A stretch of 36,423 bases of DNA from Chloroflexota bacterium (GTDB taxonomy: Bacteria; Chloroflexota; Anaerolineae; Aggregatilineales; J027). Of the stretch, positions 24,498-34,508 are shown piece after piece (the stretch's first letter is position 1; each line of letters starts with the position of its first letter). The translations under genes and the position numbers were made by a program. Below the pieces are notes generated by a model that was not told the DNA's origin, searched no databases, and saw only the letters and a list, made by a program, of their open reading frames with translations. The DNA is taken from contig JAKEEQ010000484.1 in NCBI GenBank assembly GCA_022616515.1, positions 1-36,423 of the forward strand, given 5' to 3'.

Positions 24498-26056
24498 GTT
24501 TCTTTCAACCTCTCCAAAACCACCAACACCGTTTCACGCGGCACGCCCTTCACAATCACCGGTTTGCCGATGCCTTGCAGGGCAATGAAGTGGGACTCAG
24601 CGTCTTTCCATTTTTTATCCATCGCCATCGCCTCATAGATTTTCTCCGGTGCGTAATGGCGATAACATGTCGGTAAGCCCTGTTCGCGGACCTTTTCTCG
24701 AACGTAGTTCACGGTTTCGGCGTTAATCATGTGCAGTTGCTGGGAGAGCAGAGCTGCCCCAACCAGTCCAACTCCAACCGCATCACCGTGTCGCCAGCTA
24801 TAGCCGCTCACCTGCTCAAGGGCATGGGCGAAGGTATGGCCTAAATTCAGATGAGCACGTTCCCCGCGCTCATAGGGATCACGCTGCACAATATCAATCT
24901 TCACCTGAACTGCCCGCTTAATTGTTTCCAGCATCGTTAAATTCTCCTCCAGCAGTTCAGGGTCCGCCAGAAAACCCGCTTTGATGACTTCTGCCATTCC
25001 AGCACGTTTTTCCTCCGGCGGTAAGGTATCCAGTACACGCGGGTCTATTAATACCAGTTCCGGCTGTTTGAATGCCCCCACCAGATTCTTCCCCATTGCT
25101 GTATCGACACCAACTTTCCCGCCGACGGAAGAATCGACCATCGCCAGCAGGGTAGTCGGGATTTGCACCAACCGCACACCGCGCATGTACGCTGCCGCCA
25201 CATAGCCCATCGTATCGCCGACCACGCCGCCGCCAAGAGCGATGATGAGACCGTTACGGTCGAGTTTGTGCCGCGCGACCGCATCAAGCATACGAACAAC
25301 GCTGTCCAAATTTTTGTATTGTTCCCCGGCAGGCATGACGACCAGTTCTGCTTTTGGAAACCGCGCCATCAATGCCTCGCCGTAGAGAGGCGCAACATGA
25401 GTATCTGTGGCGATGATCGTTCTGCGATGAGCTAGTCCATAGACATCCAGAATATCGGGAAGATTATCGAGTAAGTCCTCCCCGATGAGCAGTGGATAGC
25501 TGCCTTCTGGTGATTGCACACGCTGTTCCGGTTCGCGAATGGCAGTGTCTTGCTTCCATATATGACTAACATGAGAAACAAGTTCGTTTATGTGTAGTCC
25601 TGACGTGTCCACCCGCCACCGGAAGCTTTCATAAACTGGCGCACGTTTCCACAGCAGTACTGCAATTTCCACCTGTGGGTCCTCGACATTGAGCAGCGGT
25701 CGATTGACATCATCTTTGATGCGGTCATAAATGACGACAGGTTGTGCTGTCAGGCAAATGATTGTTGCATCGCCAAACGCCATGCGATTGGCAGGATTTA
25801 GTAGTGCGCCGCCGCCCGTTGCCACAATCAGTGCCCCCTCCCGTGCAGCGATGTCGTGGCAAACTGCCTGCTCCCATGAGCGAAATCCAGCCTCACCTAT
25901 ATCAACAAAAATCTCAGGGATTGTCTTGTCTGCCCGCTCCACAACCACATCATCAATATCCACAAACGGTACACCATGTACTTCTGCGAGCGCTTTGCCA
26001 AGCGTCGTCTTCCCCGTGCCCATAAACCCCGTCAATACCAGCTTACGGGTAGACAT
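24494..26056 (-). CDS. aroKB: Bifunctional shikimate kinase / 3-dehydroquinate synthase (AroK-AroB fusion)
   Basis: ATG 26056, inside the last codons of aroC, is the start: the kinase fold begins directly after it, whereas upstream in-frame sequence is antiphase aroC. The 520 residues hold two enzymes. Residues 1-165 are shikimate kinase, with Walker A GFMGTGKT (10-17), DIDDVVVE and the GGGALL segment. Residues about 170-520 are dehydroquinate synthase, with the NAD-binding [37 protein letters not shown], and metal ligands in [21 protein letters not shown] and [10 protein letters not shown]. The two steps are not consecutive in the pathway. AroK-AroB fusions are known in some lineages such as Thermotoga. 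Confidence 0.96.
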   Translation of the reverse strand: MSTRKLVLTGFMGTGKTTLGKALAEVHGVPFVDIDDVVVERADKTIPEIFVDIGEAGFRSWEQAVCHDIAAREGALIVATGGGALLNPANRMAFGDATIICLTAQPVVIYDRIKDDVNRPLLNVEDPQVEIAVLLWKRAPVYESFRWRVDTSGLHINELVSHVSHIWKQDTAIREPEQRVQSPEGSYPLLIGEDLLDNLPDILDVYGLAHRRTIIATDTHVAPLYGEALMARFPKAELVVMPAGEQYKNLDSVVRMLDAVARHKLDRNGLIIALGGGVVGDTMGYVAAAYMRGVRLVQIPTTLLAMVDSSVGGKVGVDTAMGKNLVGAFKQPELVLIDPRVLDTLPPEEKRAGMAEVIKAGFLADPELLEENLTMLETIKRAVQVKIDIVQRDPYERGERAHLNLGHTFAHALEQVSGYSWRHGDAVGVGLVGAALLSQQLHMINAETVNYVREKVREQGLPTCYRHYAPEKIYEAMAMDKKWKDAESHFIALQGIGKPVIVKGVPRETVLVVLERLKET

Positions 26057-27227
26057 AACCAAACCGCCATTCGGTGTTATGTAATTTGAATTCGTCAATT
26101 TTGCCCCGGCGCAGGGCATCAAACCGGGTGTGGAGTTCGGCAATGGTATCACCGCCCAATTTCTCCAGCAGTTCATCCGCCATAACGATACTTACCATTG
26201 CTTCAATGACAGGCACTGCACGCGGTGTGGCACAAAAGTCACTCCGCTCGTAGGTGGTCTGATCCGGTTCACCTGTTGCGAGATTCACCGAACCAAGCGG
26301 TGTCAACGTCGTACTGATAGGTTTCATCGCTGCTCGCACAATCAACGGCTCACCTGTTGTCATGCCACCTTCAAGCCCTCCGGCCCGGTTGGTGTGACGG
26401 CAAAGAGTACCGCTGTCATCAAGGTAGATTTCATCATGAACCTGTGTACCGCGTTTGCGGGTATTCTCAAATGCAGAGCCGATTTCGACACCCTTGATAC
26501 TCTGCACGCTGCACACCGCCGCCGCCAATTTGCCCGTCAAGCGCCGGTCATAATGCACATGCGACCCTAGACCGGGCGGCAAATTGAGGACCACGACCTC
26601 GATAATTCCACCCAGCGTATCTTTATCAATTTTTACCTGCCGGATGGCTTCCTGCATTTGCACAGAAGCATCAGGGTCAGGGCAGCGCACCTCCGACTCC
26701 TCAGCAGCGGCAAACCGGGCGGGATAATCTGGCGGCTCGTCACTAAGATTTGCCTCAATATCACCGATGGAGCGGACGTATCCACCAATCTCGACGCCGA
26801 ATTCGTTCAGCAATTTGCGACAGACTGCACCCACCGCAACGCGCATCGCTGTTTCCCGTGCACTGGCCCGTTCCAGCGCCAGGCGCAGGTCGTCATAATC
26901 GTATTTGATGGTTCCCGTTAGATCGGCATGTCCAGGGCGCGGGGTGGGCATCGGGGCAATATCGCGTTCGGCCCAGTTTTTCCAGTCGCGGTTATGGACC
27001 AGCATACTGATTGGCCCGCCCGTAGTTTTTCCAGCGATGACCCCGCCAGTAAATTGAACCTGATCCTGCTCAATTTGCATTCGACCACCGCTGCCATATC
27101 CTTGCTGGCGACGCAGCAGGTGTTCATTGACATCCTCTGCCGATAGTTCAAGCCCGGCGGGCATCCCTTCAAGAATAGCCGTCAGCAGCGGACCGTGACT
27201 CTCTCCAGCGGTTAAAAATCTTAACAT
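26043..27227 (-). CDS. aroC: Chorismate synthase
   Basis: The start at ATG 27227 is where the family begins (MLRFLTAGESHGP); the longer frame upstream has no homology. The 394 residues carry the known signatures: RRQQGYGSGGRM, GGVIAGKTTGGPI, RPGHADLTGTIKY and ERASARETAMR. The enzyme makes chorismate from EPSP using reduced FMN as a non-consumed cofactor. The ribosome site (GGGAA) is weak. Its stop lies 14 bases inside aroKB, and a 101-base gap separates it from the pentapeptide gene upstream. Confidence 0.97.
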   Translation of the reverse strand: MLRFLTAGESHGPLLTAILEGMPAGLELSAEDVNEHLLRRQQGYGSGGRMQIEQDQVQFTGGVIAGKTTGGPISMLVHNRDWKNWAERDIAPMPTPRPGHADLTGTIKYDYDDLRLALERASARETAMRVAVGAVCRKLLNEFGVEIGGYVRSIGDIEANLSDEPPDYPARFAAAEESEVRCPDPDASVQMQEAIRQVKIDKDTLGGIIEVVVLNLPPGLGSHVHYDRRLTGKLAAAVCSVQSIKGVEIGSAFENTRKRGTQVHDEIYLDDSGTLCRHTNRAGGLEGGMTTGEPLIVRAAMKPISTTLTPLGSVNLATGEPDQTTYERSDFCATPRAVPVIEAMVSIVMADELLEKLGGDTIAELHTRFDALRRGKIDEFKLHNTEWRFGYVYP

Positions 27228-27328
27228 AAATGCAATTTCCCATAGTGTCGTTTCAATGGTAGATACGATAAACGCCTCTATGGGAAATGGCAAGCAGGTT
27301 TGTGCGTTTTAATAGAAGTCCGCCGCGT

Positions 27329-28072
27329 TTATTCTTCGAGATTCTTCACATTGTCCATAACTGCGCCATCAAAATTGGTCTGGTAGAGCGTAGCACCCTT
27401 AAAGTCAACATCAGTTAAAATTGCATTTGCAAAGTTCGTATTTGTTAAATCAGTGCGGCGCAGCTTGGCCCCGGTCAGGTCACTTTCGATGAGAAGGGCG
27501 CGTCTTAAGTTGGCATCATTCAAAAATGTTTCGACAAATCCACACTGTACAAAACTCACACTCTGAAGATTGGCTTCCCCCATATCAGCCCCGCTGAAAT
27601 CAGCCCGTGTCGCCTGAGCGCCATTAAAGTTCGCACTGGTAAACTGAGCGTCTCTGGCATTGACGTCAGTCAAATTGGTCTTTATGAAATAAGCTGACCC
27701 GGCATCAGCATCCATAAGCACTGCCATACGCAAATCACTATTGGTCAAATTGGCGTAATGCAAAATAGCGGCTTCAAGATTAGCCTCAACCAGCCGACAG
27801 CCATGCAGTTTTGCGTGAGACAGCCTGGCTCGCACAAGGCGCGTAAACTCAAGGTCCGCTTCAGCCAGATTAGCCCCGTTCAGGTCGGCATTTTCGAGGT
27901 TGGCATTGGCAAAACTGGCTTCTTTCAAGGTCGCATACTGGAACTTTGCCCCCCGCATGTCGCAACCGGAAAAATTGAGACGACTTAAATCCAACCGACT
28001 CATATCCATCCCGACAAAACGCCGTTCCTTCTCCAGAATGACGCGAACTTGATTGTACGATATGGTTGCCAT
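27329..28072 (-). CDS. Pentapeptide-repeat protein inside the shikimate operon
   Basis: The 247-residue protein is built of A(D/N)Lxx-type pentapeptides from about residue 22 to 240: runs such as ANLENADLNGANLAEADL and DLTGAKLRRTDLTNTNF. These fold as a right-handed square beta-helix. There is no signal peptide. Its ATG shares one base with the aroE stop (TAATG), so translation depends on aroE. Known pentapeptide proteins include DNA-gyrase mimics (Qnr, MfpA), but most are uncharacterised and nothing here shows gyrase binding. Confidence 0.93.
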   Translation of the reverse strand: MATISYNQVRVILEKERRFVGMDMSRLDLSRLNFSGCDMRGAKFQYATLKEASFANANLENADLNGANLAEADLEFTRLVRARLSHAKLHGCRLVEANLEAAILHYANLTNSDLRMAVLMDADAGSAYFIKTNLTDVNARDAQFTSANFNGAQATRADFSGADMGEANLQSVSFVQCGFVETFLNDANLRRALLIESDLTGAKLRRTDLTNTNFANAILTDVDFKGATLYQTNFDGAVMDNVKNLEE

Positions 28073-28914
28073 TAGTCCTCCCTTAATGCGTTTTCTGCCG
28101 CCTGATACATCACATCAACTGGTGCCTCTTGCCCGGTCCACAATTCAAACGCCAGCGCTCCCTGCTGGACCAGCATCCCCAGACCGCCAATAACGGTCAT
28201 TCCGGCATCTTCGGCCTGTTTCATCAACAACGTCTGACGCGGACGATACACCATATCATATAGCACTGCCCCATGTGGGAACAAAACATCCTCGGGCCAG
28301 ATAGATTTTTCGATGTTGGGATACATGCCAACCGACGTACAATTTACGATCAAATCGACATCCGGCGCTATCTTACTTAATGCACTCATCGACTGAACAT
28401 GGATCATCAGTTGGCGCGATACCCCACGCCGTAAATTATTGCGCAGGTCCCACCCGGCCTGCTCTCGTCGGGTAATAACCGTCACGGTTGCGCCTTTGTT
28501 GGAAAGTCCAAGCGCCGCCGCATGGGCTGCCCCGCCTGCTCCCAGCACCAACGCATGTTTGTCATAAACGGGCACACCATGTGCTTCCAGATCCAGCAAA
28601 AAGCCTGCGCTGTCCGTGTTGTGCCCAACTAACTGCCCATCTTCAATCGTAATGGTATTGACGGCGTTGATGGCACGTGAGGCGAGTACGAGCACATCCA
28701 GATGCTCCATCACAGCCTGTTTATGGGGAATGGTCACATTCGCGCCCGCGAAATCTCCACCACGCAGTGAGGCGATACGTTCCTTGACCGTCTCCGGGGG
28801 CGTGAGGAGCAAATCATAATGCCAGTCACTCATCCCCATGTGTTGAAAGGCAGCATTGTGCATAGCAGGTGATACGCTGTGTTCGACAGGATAACCGATT
28901 AATCCCACTCGCAT
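28072..28914 (-). CDS. aroE: Shikimate dehydrogenase
   Basis: The 280-residue enzyme reduces 3-dehydroshikimate to shikimate with NADPH. It shows the substrate loop GYPVEHSVSPAMHNAAF, the catalytic lysine in ANVTIPHK, NTDSAGF with the catalytic aspartate, and the Rossmann glycine motif VLGAGGAAHAAALGL. Length is normal for the family. The stop overlaps the pentapeptide ATG by one base. The ribosome site is poor (GTGGG region), and 54 bases separate it from the lipoprotein gene upstream. Confidence 0.96.
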   Translation of the reverse strand: MRVGLIGYPVEHSVSPAMHNAAFQHMGMSDWHYDLLLTPPETVKERIASLRGGDFAGANVTIPHKQAVMEHLDVLVLASRAINAVNTITIEDGQLVGHNTDSAGFLLDLEAHGVPVYDKHALVLGAGGAAHAAALGLSNKGATVTVITRREQAGWDLRNNLRRGVSRQLMIHVQSMSALSKIAPDVDLIVNCTSVGMYPNIEKSIWPEDVLFPHGAVLYDMVYRPRQTLLMKQAEDAGMTVIGGLGMLVQQGALAFELWTGQEAPVDVMYQAAENALRED

Positions 28915-28968
28915 GAAGACCCACTTAATGTGATTGCGAATATCCTATTTAACTATAACGCAAATCTG

Positions 28969-29823
28969 TCAGGGGTGGGTGGGCAAGGGTGCATACTGCT
29001 GTGCGATGAGTGATTGACCTTCTGTTTGTGCCCACAAAATGAACTCATAATATCCATCACCGGGGGTGGGTGCGTGAGGACCGACAATCAAGAGTGGCAT
29101 TCGCAGCGGATAGGTTTCGTCAAAGATGGTGGGCAGTGTTGGTATTTGTCCGGGTAGATCAGCGCTTGCCGCTACCGGAACCAACCGAACGCCTTCATTG
29201 ACAAGCGCAAAACTGATAAACCCAATGGCACCCGGCGTGGAGGCAATAATATCCAGCATCGCCTGACTCGACGGAGCCAGTCGCGCGTTAAATGTTATGC
29301 GCCTGCTGCCCATTACGAGGTCTTGAAACGCCAGCCGTGTAGCCGAATATTCTTCCCGGCTAACCACAACAATCTCGCCGACTTGATTGCTAATCTGAGA
29401 CCACCGGGTTACCGCACCGGAAAAAACGGCTCTCAGATCACTGGCGGTTAATTTTTCGAGGCGTAATTCGGGGTGAGAGATGATAGCAATGCCATCCTGT
29501 CCAATCGGGGCAGACCATAGCTGCTGGTCTGGATATAAATACGTCGTAAGGGCATAGGTCACATCATCGCGGTCGCCGGATGACAGCACCTGAGGAACGG
29601 TCAAGCCATGTTCAGACTGCTCAATAATAGCGACGAGCGCGTTGTCCCGCTGATAGTTGGCCGCAAGCGTTCGTAGAATAGACGTCGTGCTGTTGGTTGT
29701 AACAAAATTCAACGACACAATGTCCGGGGTCGGGGTAACCGCCTGAATCGGCGCTCGACATCCTGCTATTGCCAGTGTCAGAACTGCCAGCGTTCGCTTG
29801 GTTTTTTCGGCTGCGCCAAACAC
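28969..29823 (-). CDS. PstS-like substrate-binding lipoprotein
   Basis: The 284-residue product starts at GTG 29823, with GAGG eight bases before it. A lipobox IAGC (C22) ends a short hydrophobic leader, so the mature protein is anchored by lipid. The rest resembles the phosphate-binding PBP type 2 fold: LTASDLRAVFSGAVTRWSQI, SREEYSATRLAF and TPGAIGFISFALVNEGVRLV all match PstS-type signatures. No ABC permease or ATPase is beside it. The ligand may not be phosphate. It begins three bases after the uppP stop and precedes aroE by 54 bases. Confidence 0.86.
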   Translation of the reverse strand: MFGAAEKTKRTLAVLTLAIAGCRAPIQAVTPTPDIVSLNFVTTNSTTSILRTLAANYQRDNALVAIIEQSEHGLTVPQVLSSGDRDDVTYALTTYLYPDQQLWSAPIGQDGIAIISHPELRLEKLTASDLRAVFSGAVTRWSQISNQVGEIVVVSREEYSATRLAFQDLVMGSRRITFNARLAPSSQAMLDIIASTPGAIGFISFALVNEGVRLVPVAASADLPGQIPTLPTIFDETYPLRMPLLIVGPHAPTPGDGYYEFILWAQTEGQSLIAQQYAPLPTHP

Positions 29824-29826
29824 GAT

Positions 29827-30666
29827 TTAACCTCGCACCAACACTCCCCCCAGACTCACTAAACCGAACAAAAGACAATACCCGGCGAATCCATAGAAAC
29901 CGTAGTGACGTACAAGTCTGAGTAACAAGACGATACATAAGAAACCGACGATAGCCGACGAAACAAATCCAGCCGCCAACGCAGTAACTAATCCATCTTC
30001 TAAACTCTTTTGGCTTGTAACAACCTCAAATGCTTGCATGACACCTGCCGCCAGAATGACCGGCGTCGCGAGCAGGAAGCTGAAGCGTGTTGCACTGCTT
30101 CTATCCATTCCGCGTGCCATCCCGGCTGCTATTGTACTTCCTGAACGCGAAACTCCCGGCAGGATAGCCAGTGCCTGTGCCGACCCAATGATGAACGAGT
30201 CCGTCACACCGATCTGCCGGGAGTCATCGAGTAGCATTTCTGAGTGATGTGTCGCCCATTCTCCATATATCAGTAAACCTGCCGTAATGAACAAATTTAT
30301 ACTGACAATTGCGGGAGTCGAAAAAAGCTCTTCAAAAAAGTCCGCCAACAGGAAGCCAATTACAGCGGCGGGGATTGTTCCAACTATCAGAAGTGTCAGC
30401 AGGCGTGTTTCGAGGTTTTGGTTCCAATGAAAATTGCGGGTTTTGATTGCCCGGAAGCCTGCCTGGAGCAATTGCCACCAATCTTTCCAAAAAAATAGCA
30501 GGATTGCCAGCGTTGTACCCAGATGAACCATCACGGTATAAATCAACGGCGGAGAATCCAGCCCTAACCACCAGGATACCAGCACCAGATGCCCGGAACT
30601 AGAAACAGGTAAAAATTCGGTTGCGCCTTGCACAATCCCAAGAATAATTGCTTCTAGCAAATCCAA
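29827..30666 (-). CDS. uppP: Undecaprenyl-diphosphatase (BacA family)
   Basis: The 279-residue integral membrane protein starts at TTG 30666, eight bases after AAGGA. It carries both catalytic signatures of the family: GIVQGATEFLPVSSSGHL near the N-terminus and PGVSRSGSTIAAGMARGM in the middle. UppP recycles the lipid carrier for peptidoglycan and other surface polymers by removing a phosphate from undecaprenyl diphosphate, and confers bacitracin resistance when overproduced. The same carrier is used by the sugar transferase at 21316. It lies 30 bases after tgt. Confidence 0.96.
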   Translation of the reverse strand: MDLLEAIILGIVQGATEFLPVSSSGHLVLVSWWLGLDSPPLIYTVMVHLGTTLAILLFFWKDWWQLLQAGFRAIKTRNFHWNQNLETRLLTLLIVGTIPAAVIGFLLADFFEELFSTPAIVSINLFITAGLLIYGEWATHHSEMLLDDSRQIGVTDSFIIGSAQALAILPGVSRSGSTIAAGMARGMDRSSATRFSFLLATPVILAAGVMQAFEVVTSQKSLEDGLVTALAAGFVSSAIVGFLCIVLLLRLVRHYGFYGFAGYCLLFGLVSLGGVLVRG

Positions 30667-30696
30667 ATGAGCGTTCCTTTCATCGATGCGCTGCGA

Positions 30697-31950
<1,254 letters not shown>

Positions 31951-32016
31951 TCAAGAGTATACCGTTATATACCTGAAGATTCTTTCCCGGCTGCGAAAAT
32001 TTCCGGGGGACAAAAA

Positions 32017-32619
32017 ATGCATCGCTGGTTACTGCTGCTATTTCTTATAGGCTGGGGGGCCGTTCGGACGACGCTCATCTTGATTCCGTCCGAGCAAACC
32101 CCATGGCATGCGTTAGCTACGCGCTGCAACAATGGCAGGGCCTGTTGGTTAGGTATTTCTGCCGCCGGTACCACCGCTGAAAACGCCCAAAACCGCATTT
32201 TGCAGCTTTCAGATGAGTTGATAGTTGATGCGTCGCCGGGGCAGAATATCCAGTGGACACATCCAGAAGGCTATCAGGGCATGATGTCGTTCAATCGCTC
32301 GTCGATTTCTTTTCTTGAGCTTAACATTCCTGTTGATTTACCGAATAGCCGACGAATTCGCGCTGGAGATGTGATCTTAACCTTCGGGCAGCCAGACGAG
32401 ATTGAGCGGCGCAGGTCTGGAGAAGCAGTGCTCTATTACTACAACTGTCTGCTCATTGTACACATCGAGCCCGCCAATCCGTTCCGTTTATCGCCCACTG
32501 ATCCTGTGAATAGGATAACGATGCCTTCGCCCTACGGTTCCTGGATGGACATGTCGCGCCAGAGAAATCAACGACGAGCATGGTATGGATTTGGATCACT
32601 TTCCACTCGCCTTGAGTAA
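32017..32619 (+). CDS. Uncharacterised secreted or membrane-anchored protein
   Basis: The 200-residue frame starts at ATG 32017, a few bases after GGGGGA. An N-terminal hydrophobic segment (about 4-22) acts as a signal or anchor. Two cysteines near residues 37 and 43 (RCNNGRACW) could form a disulfide. The segment RAGDVILTFGQPDEIERR followed by VLYYYNCLLIVHI recalls the 'G-dV-lG-Pd ... Y' pattern of SmpA/BamE-like folds, but the match is weak and I assign no function. It diverges from tgt. Confidence 0.7.
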   Translation: MHRWLLLLFLIGWGAVRTTLILIPSEQTPWHALATRCNNGRACWLGISAAGTTAENAQNRILQLSDELIVDASPGQNIQWTHPEGYQGMMSFNRSSISFLELNIPVDLPNSRRIRAGDVILTFGQPDEIERRRSGEAVLYYYNCLLIVHIEPANPFRLSPTDPVNRITMPSPYGSWMDMSRQRNQRRAWYGFGSLSTRLE

Positions 32620-32688
32620 GAAGTTGCGAAATTTCTAATTCAATTTAAGATAAGAAGTACTTGGCTTCGAGAGAGTTGGGAGAAATTG

Positions 32689-33021
32689 ATGTTAACCATC
32701 AATAGTTGGGACAAAGATGGAAAGCAGGTCTTTGTCATAGATGGCCGCGTGGACACCGACGGTGCACTTCAAATGGAGGAGTACCTGAATAAGTCCATCA
32801 CCAACGGCAATTATCATATCGTGCTCGATCTTTCCGAGACGAATTATCTAAACAGTGCGGGCCTGCGCATATTGGCAGATGTGCTTACCCAATGCCGCGA
32901 TAAAGGTGGCGATGTTAAACTGGCAGCCCCCAATATCAAGGTGATGCGTGTGCTCGAAATCATTGGGTTTGACAAGTTTTTTAATGTCTTTCCCACAGTG
33001 GACGATGCACTGGCCGCGTGA
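32689..33021 (+). CDS. STAS-domain protein (anti-sigma factor antagonist type)
   Basis: ATG 32689 follows GGGAG by six bases. The 110 residues form a single STAS domain: GRVDTDGALQMEEYL, then VLDLSETNYLNSAGLRIL, where S56 sits at the conserved phosphorylation position of SpoIIAA/RsbV-like proteins. Such proteins release sigma factors from an anti-sigma kinase or act in other partner-switching systems. No anti-sigma kinase, phosphatase or sigma factor is encoded nearby, so the partner is unknown. Confidence 0.92.
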   Translation: MLTINSWDKDGKQVFVIDGRVDTDGALQMEEYLNKSITNGNYHIVLDLSETNYLNSAGLRILADVLTQCRDKGGDVKLAAPNIKVMRVLEIIGFDKFFNVFPTVDDALAA

Positions 33022-33023
33022 AT

Positions 33024-33055
33024 CAAAAAAGCGACTGTCAGAATTTCAGTCGCTT
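33024..33055 (-). terminator. Terminator shared by the STAS gene and the small membrane protein gene
   Basis: AAGCGACTG (33029-33037) pairs perfectly with CAGTCGCTT (33047-33055). On the minus strand it is followed by six T, so it serves the gene ending at 33079. On the plus strand it lies just after the STAS stop and may also act there. Confidence 0.85.
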
Positions 33056-33078
33056 CATCTTGCAGGTGCTTCGACTGT

Positions 33079-33369
33079 CTAGATAAACGTAAGTGAGACT
33101 GCCACCATACCTACAAATAAAATCAAAGCCAGGATCGCCATGCTGCGCAGGTCTTGAATGACGTATCCATATTCCCGTGAAAGTTCGTCCCGGGTCATGG
33201 TTTTCTTAAAACTCCGCACGACCTGCTGCTTTGGCTTGCTTTCCGTAACGCGCTCTCTGGGAGTTTCTTCTGTGGTAACATCCACATCGCCCTCAAGGGC
33301 CAGTTCAGCGCGTGCCCGGTCCAGAGCCTGTGAAGATATATTGGGTTTTCGTCCCTTTTTCTTTGCCAT
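33079..33369 (-). CDS. Small basic protein with a C-terminal membrane helix
   Basis: ATG 33369 (product beginning MAKKKGRK) is the likely start, though an ATG twelve bases upstream at 33381 is possible. The 96-residue protein has a lysine-rich N-terminus, a charged middle, and one hydrophobic helix near the end (MAILALILFVGMVAVSLTFI), so it is tail-anchored with a cytosolic body. I do not recognise it. It begins 35 bases after the sortase stop and ends at a shared terminator, making it the last gene of the methyltransferase - sortase unit. Confidence 0.7.
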   Translation of the reverse strand: MAKKKGRKPNISSQALDRARAELALEGDVDVTTEETPRERVTESKPKQQVVRSFKKTMTRDELSREYGYVIQDLRSMAILALILFVGMVAVSLTFI

Positions 33370-33404
33370 CGTCTTCCCCATAATAAACGAAAAATGTCGT
33401 GATG

Positions 33405-34508
33405 TTATTCTACCAGAGCCGCCTGCACTATCCAACGTCTGTCATTTACTCGATAAGGCCAGCAGGTGATAAGTGTCGCCCCGACGCCATTATTGGGATC
33501 GAGAACCTGTACATCAGTGGGTGCGACATCATCGCTGAATGTGACCCGATAGGTATGCTGGCGTCCGCTGTTATCCCGAATAGAAAATTCGTCGCCCACT
33601 TGCAGTTCTTCTAAGCGTTTGAATACTTCACCATAAACATCGTTATGTCCCGTCAAAACAACATTTTGATCTGTTCCAGGGCGTCCACTGTCAATACGAT
33701 GACCTATCCCAGATTGCAGCGCATACCAGTGATCACCGCCGACAATAGATGCATTGGATATATCGATTGCCGGTATGTCTATTGCAACCGGGTCGTTGGG
33801 CAGTTCAGGTTGAGCGACTACACGGTTGTTTAGTACCTCACGTTCGATGGCAGGTCGCACATTCGCAGGAACATTATCTAACTCGTCATAGTTGAACTGC
33901 GACTGTCCATTCTCATCGGGGGGAGTGTGCCCGCCCGGCAAAATATAATTCCCCACATTCAGGATCGGCGTGGGGCTTGGTGTGACACGACCCTGCGCAA
34001 TGGCCTGACTTAGTTCCTGCTGGGTGCGGTTTGTGTTGTCCTGAATACTCTCCAGCCCCACAAATGCCCGGTAGAGGATAATCGCCAGCCCACCAATGAA
34101 GATAATTTCAAGCGCCAGCAGCGCATATTCCACTGCTTTTTGCTTGGGGCTTTTTTGCCCGTCCGGCAGCGTAATCACGCGGTTTCGCGATTGCGGTTCC
34201 TCAATGTCCTCAACGAATGCCGGTTCCTCGGACAAATAGTACGACTTTTCTTCGATAACGGCGAGGTCATCCTCAAACTTCGGCGCGTCAACCGTCAGGT
34301 CATAACTTACCGGTTCCATAGGGGCTGGGACATCCGCCGCTCGTTCATGCTGCACGGGTTGTATATGGTTGTTGGACGGAACGTTAACCGTGCGCTGGTC
34401 ATCCTTATGCTGCCGGAAACGACTCATGCGTTCTTCGCGGCGCTTGATTGCCAGAATTCGTTCCAGCTCTTCAACGCTTAGTTCGTCCACAGGTCTTTTA
34501 TCACGCAT
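33405..34508 (-). CDS. Sortase family protein with long cytosolic N-terminus
   Basis: The 367-residue protein has an unusual order: about 130 residues of charged, probably disordered sequence, a membrane helix (YALLALEIIFIGGLAIILY), a proline-rich spacer, then a sortase domain. The catalytic histidine is H288 (VVLTGHNDVYG), the cysteine is C349 (LITCWPY) and the arginine is R357 or R358 (NDRRW). Sortases cleave a sorting motif on secreted proteins and join them to the wall or to each other. No LPxTG-like substrate is visible in the window. The class (D/E-like) is uncertain. The ATG lies eight bases inside the upstream methyltransferase gene. Confidence 0.9.
   Translation of the reverse strand: MRDKRPVDELSVEELERILAIKRREERMSRFRQHKDDQRTVNVPSNNHIQPVQHERAADVPAPMEPVSYDLTVDAPKFEDDLAVIEEKSYYLSEEPAFVEDIEEPQSRNRVITLPDGQKSPKQKAVEYALLALEIIFIGGLAIILYRAFVGLESIQDNTNRTQQELSQAIAQGRVTPSPTPILNVGNYILPGGHTPPDENGQSQFNYDELDNVPANVRPAIEREVLNNRVVAQPELPNDPVAIDIPAIDISNASIVGGDHWYALQSGIGHRIDSGRPGTDQNVVLTGHNDVYGEVFKRLEELQVGDEFSIRDNSGRQHTYRVTFSDDVAPTDVQVLDPNNGVGATLITCWPYRVNDRRWIVQAALVE

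Noticed and set aside
33405-34508. Sortase substrates in the window
   Set aside because: I looked for an LPxTG-like motif followed by a hydrophobic helix and basic tail in the secreted proteins; none was found.
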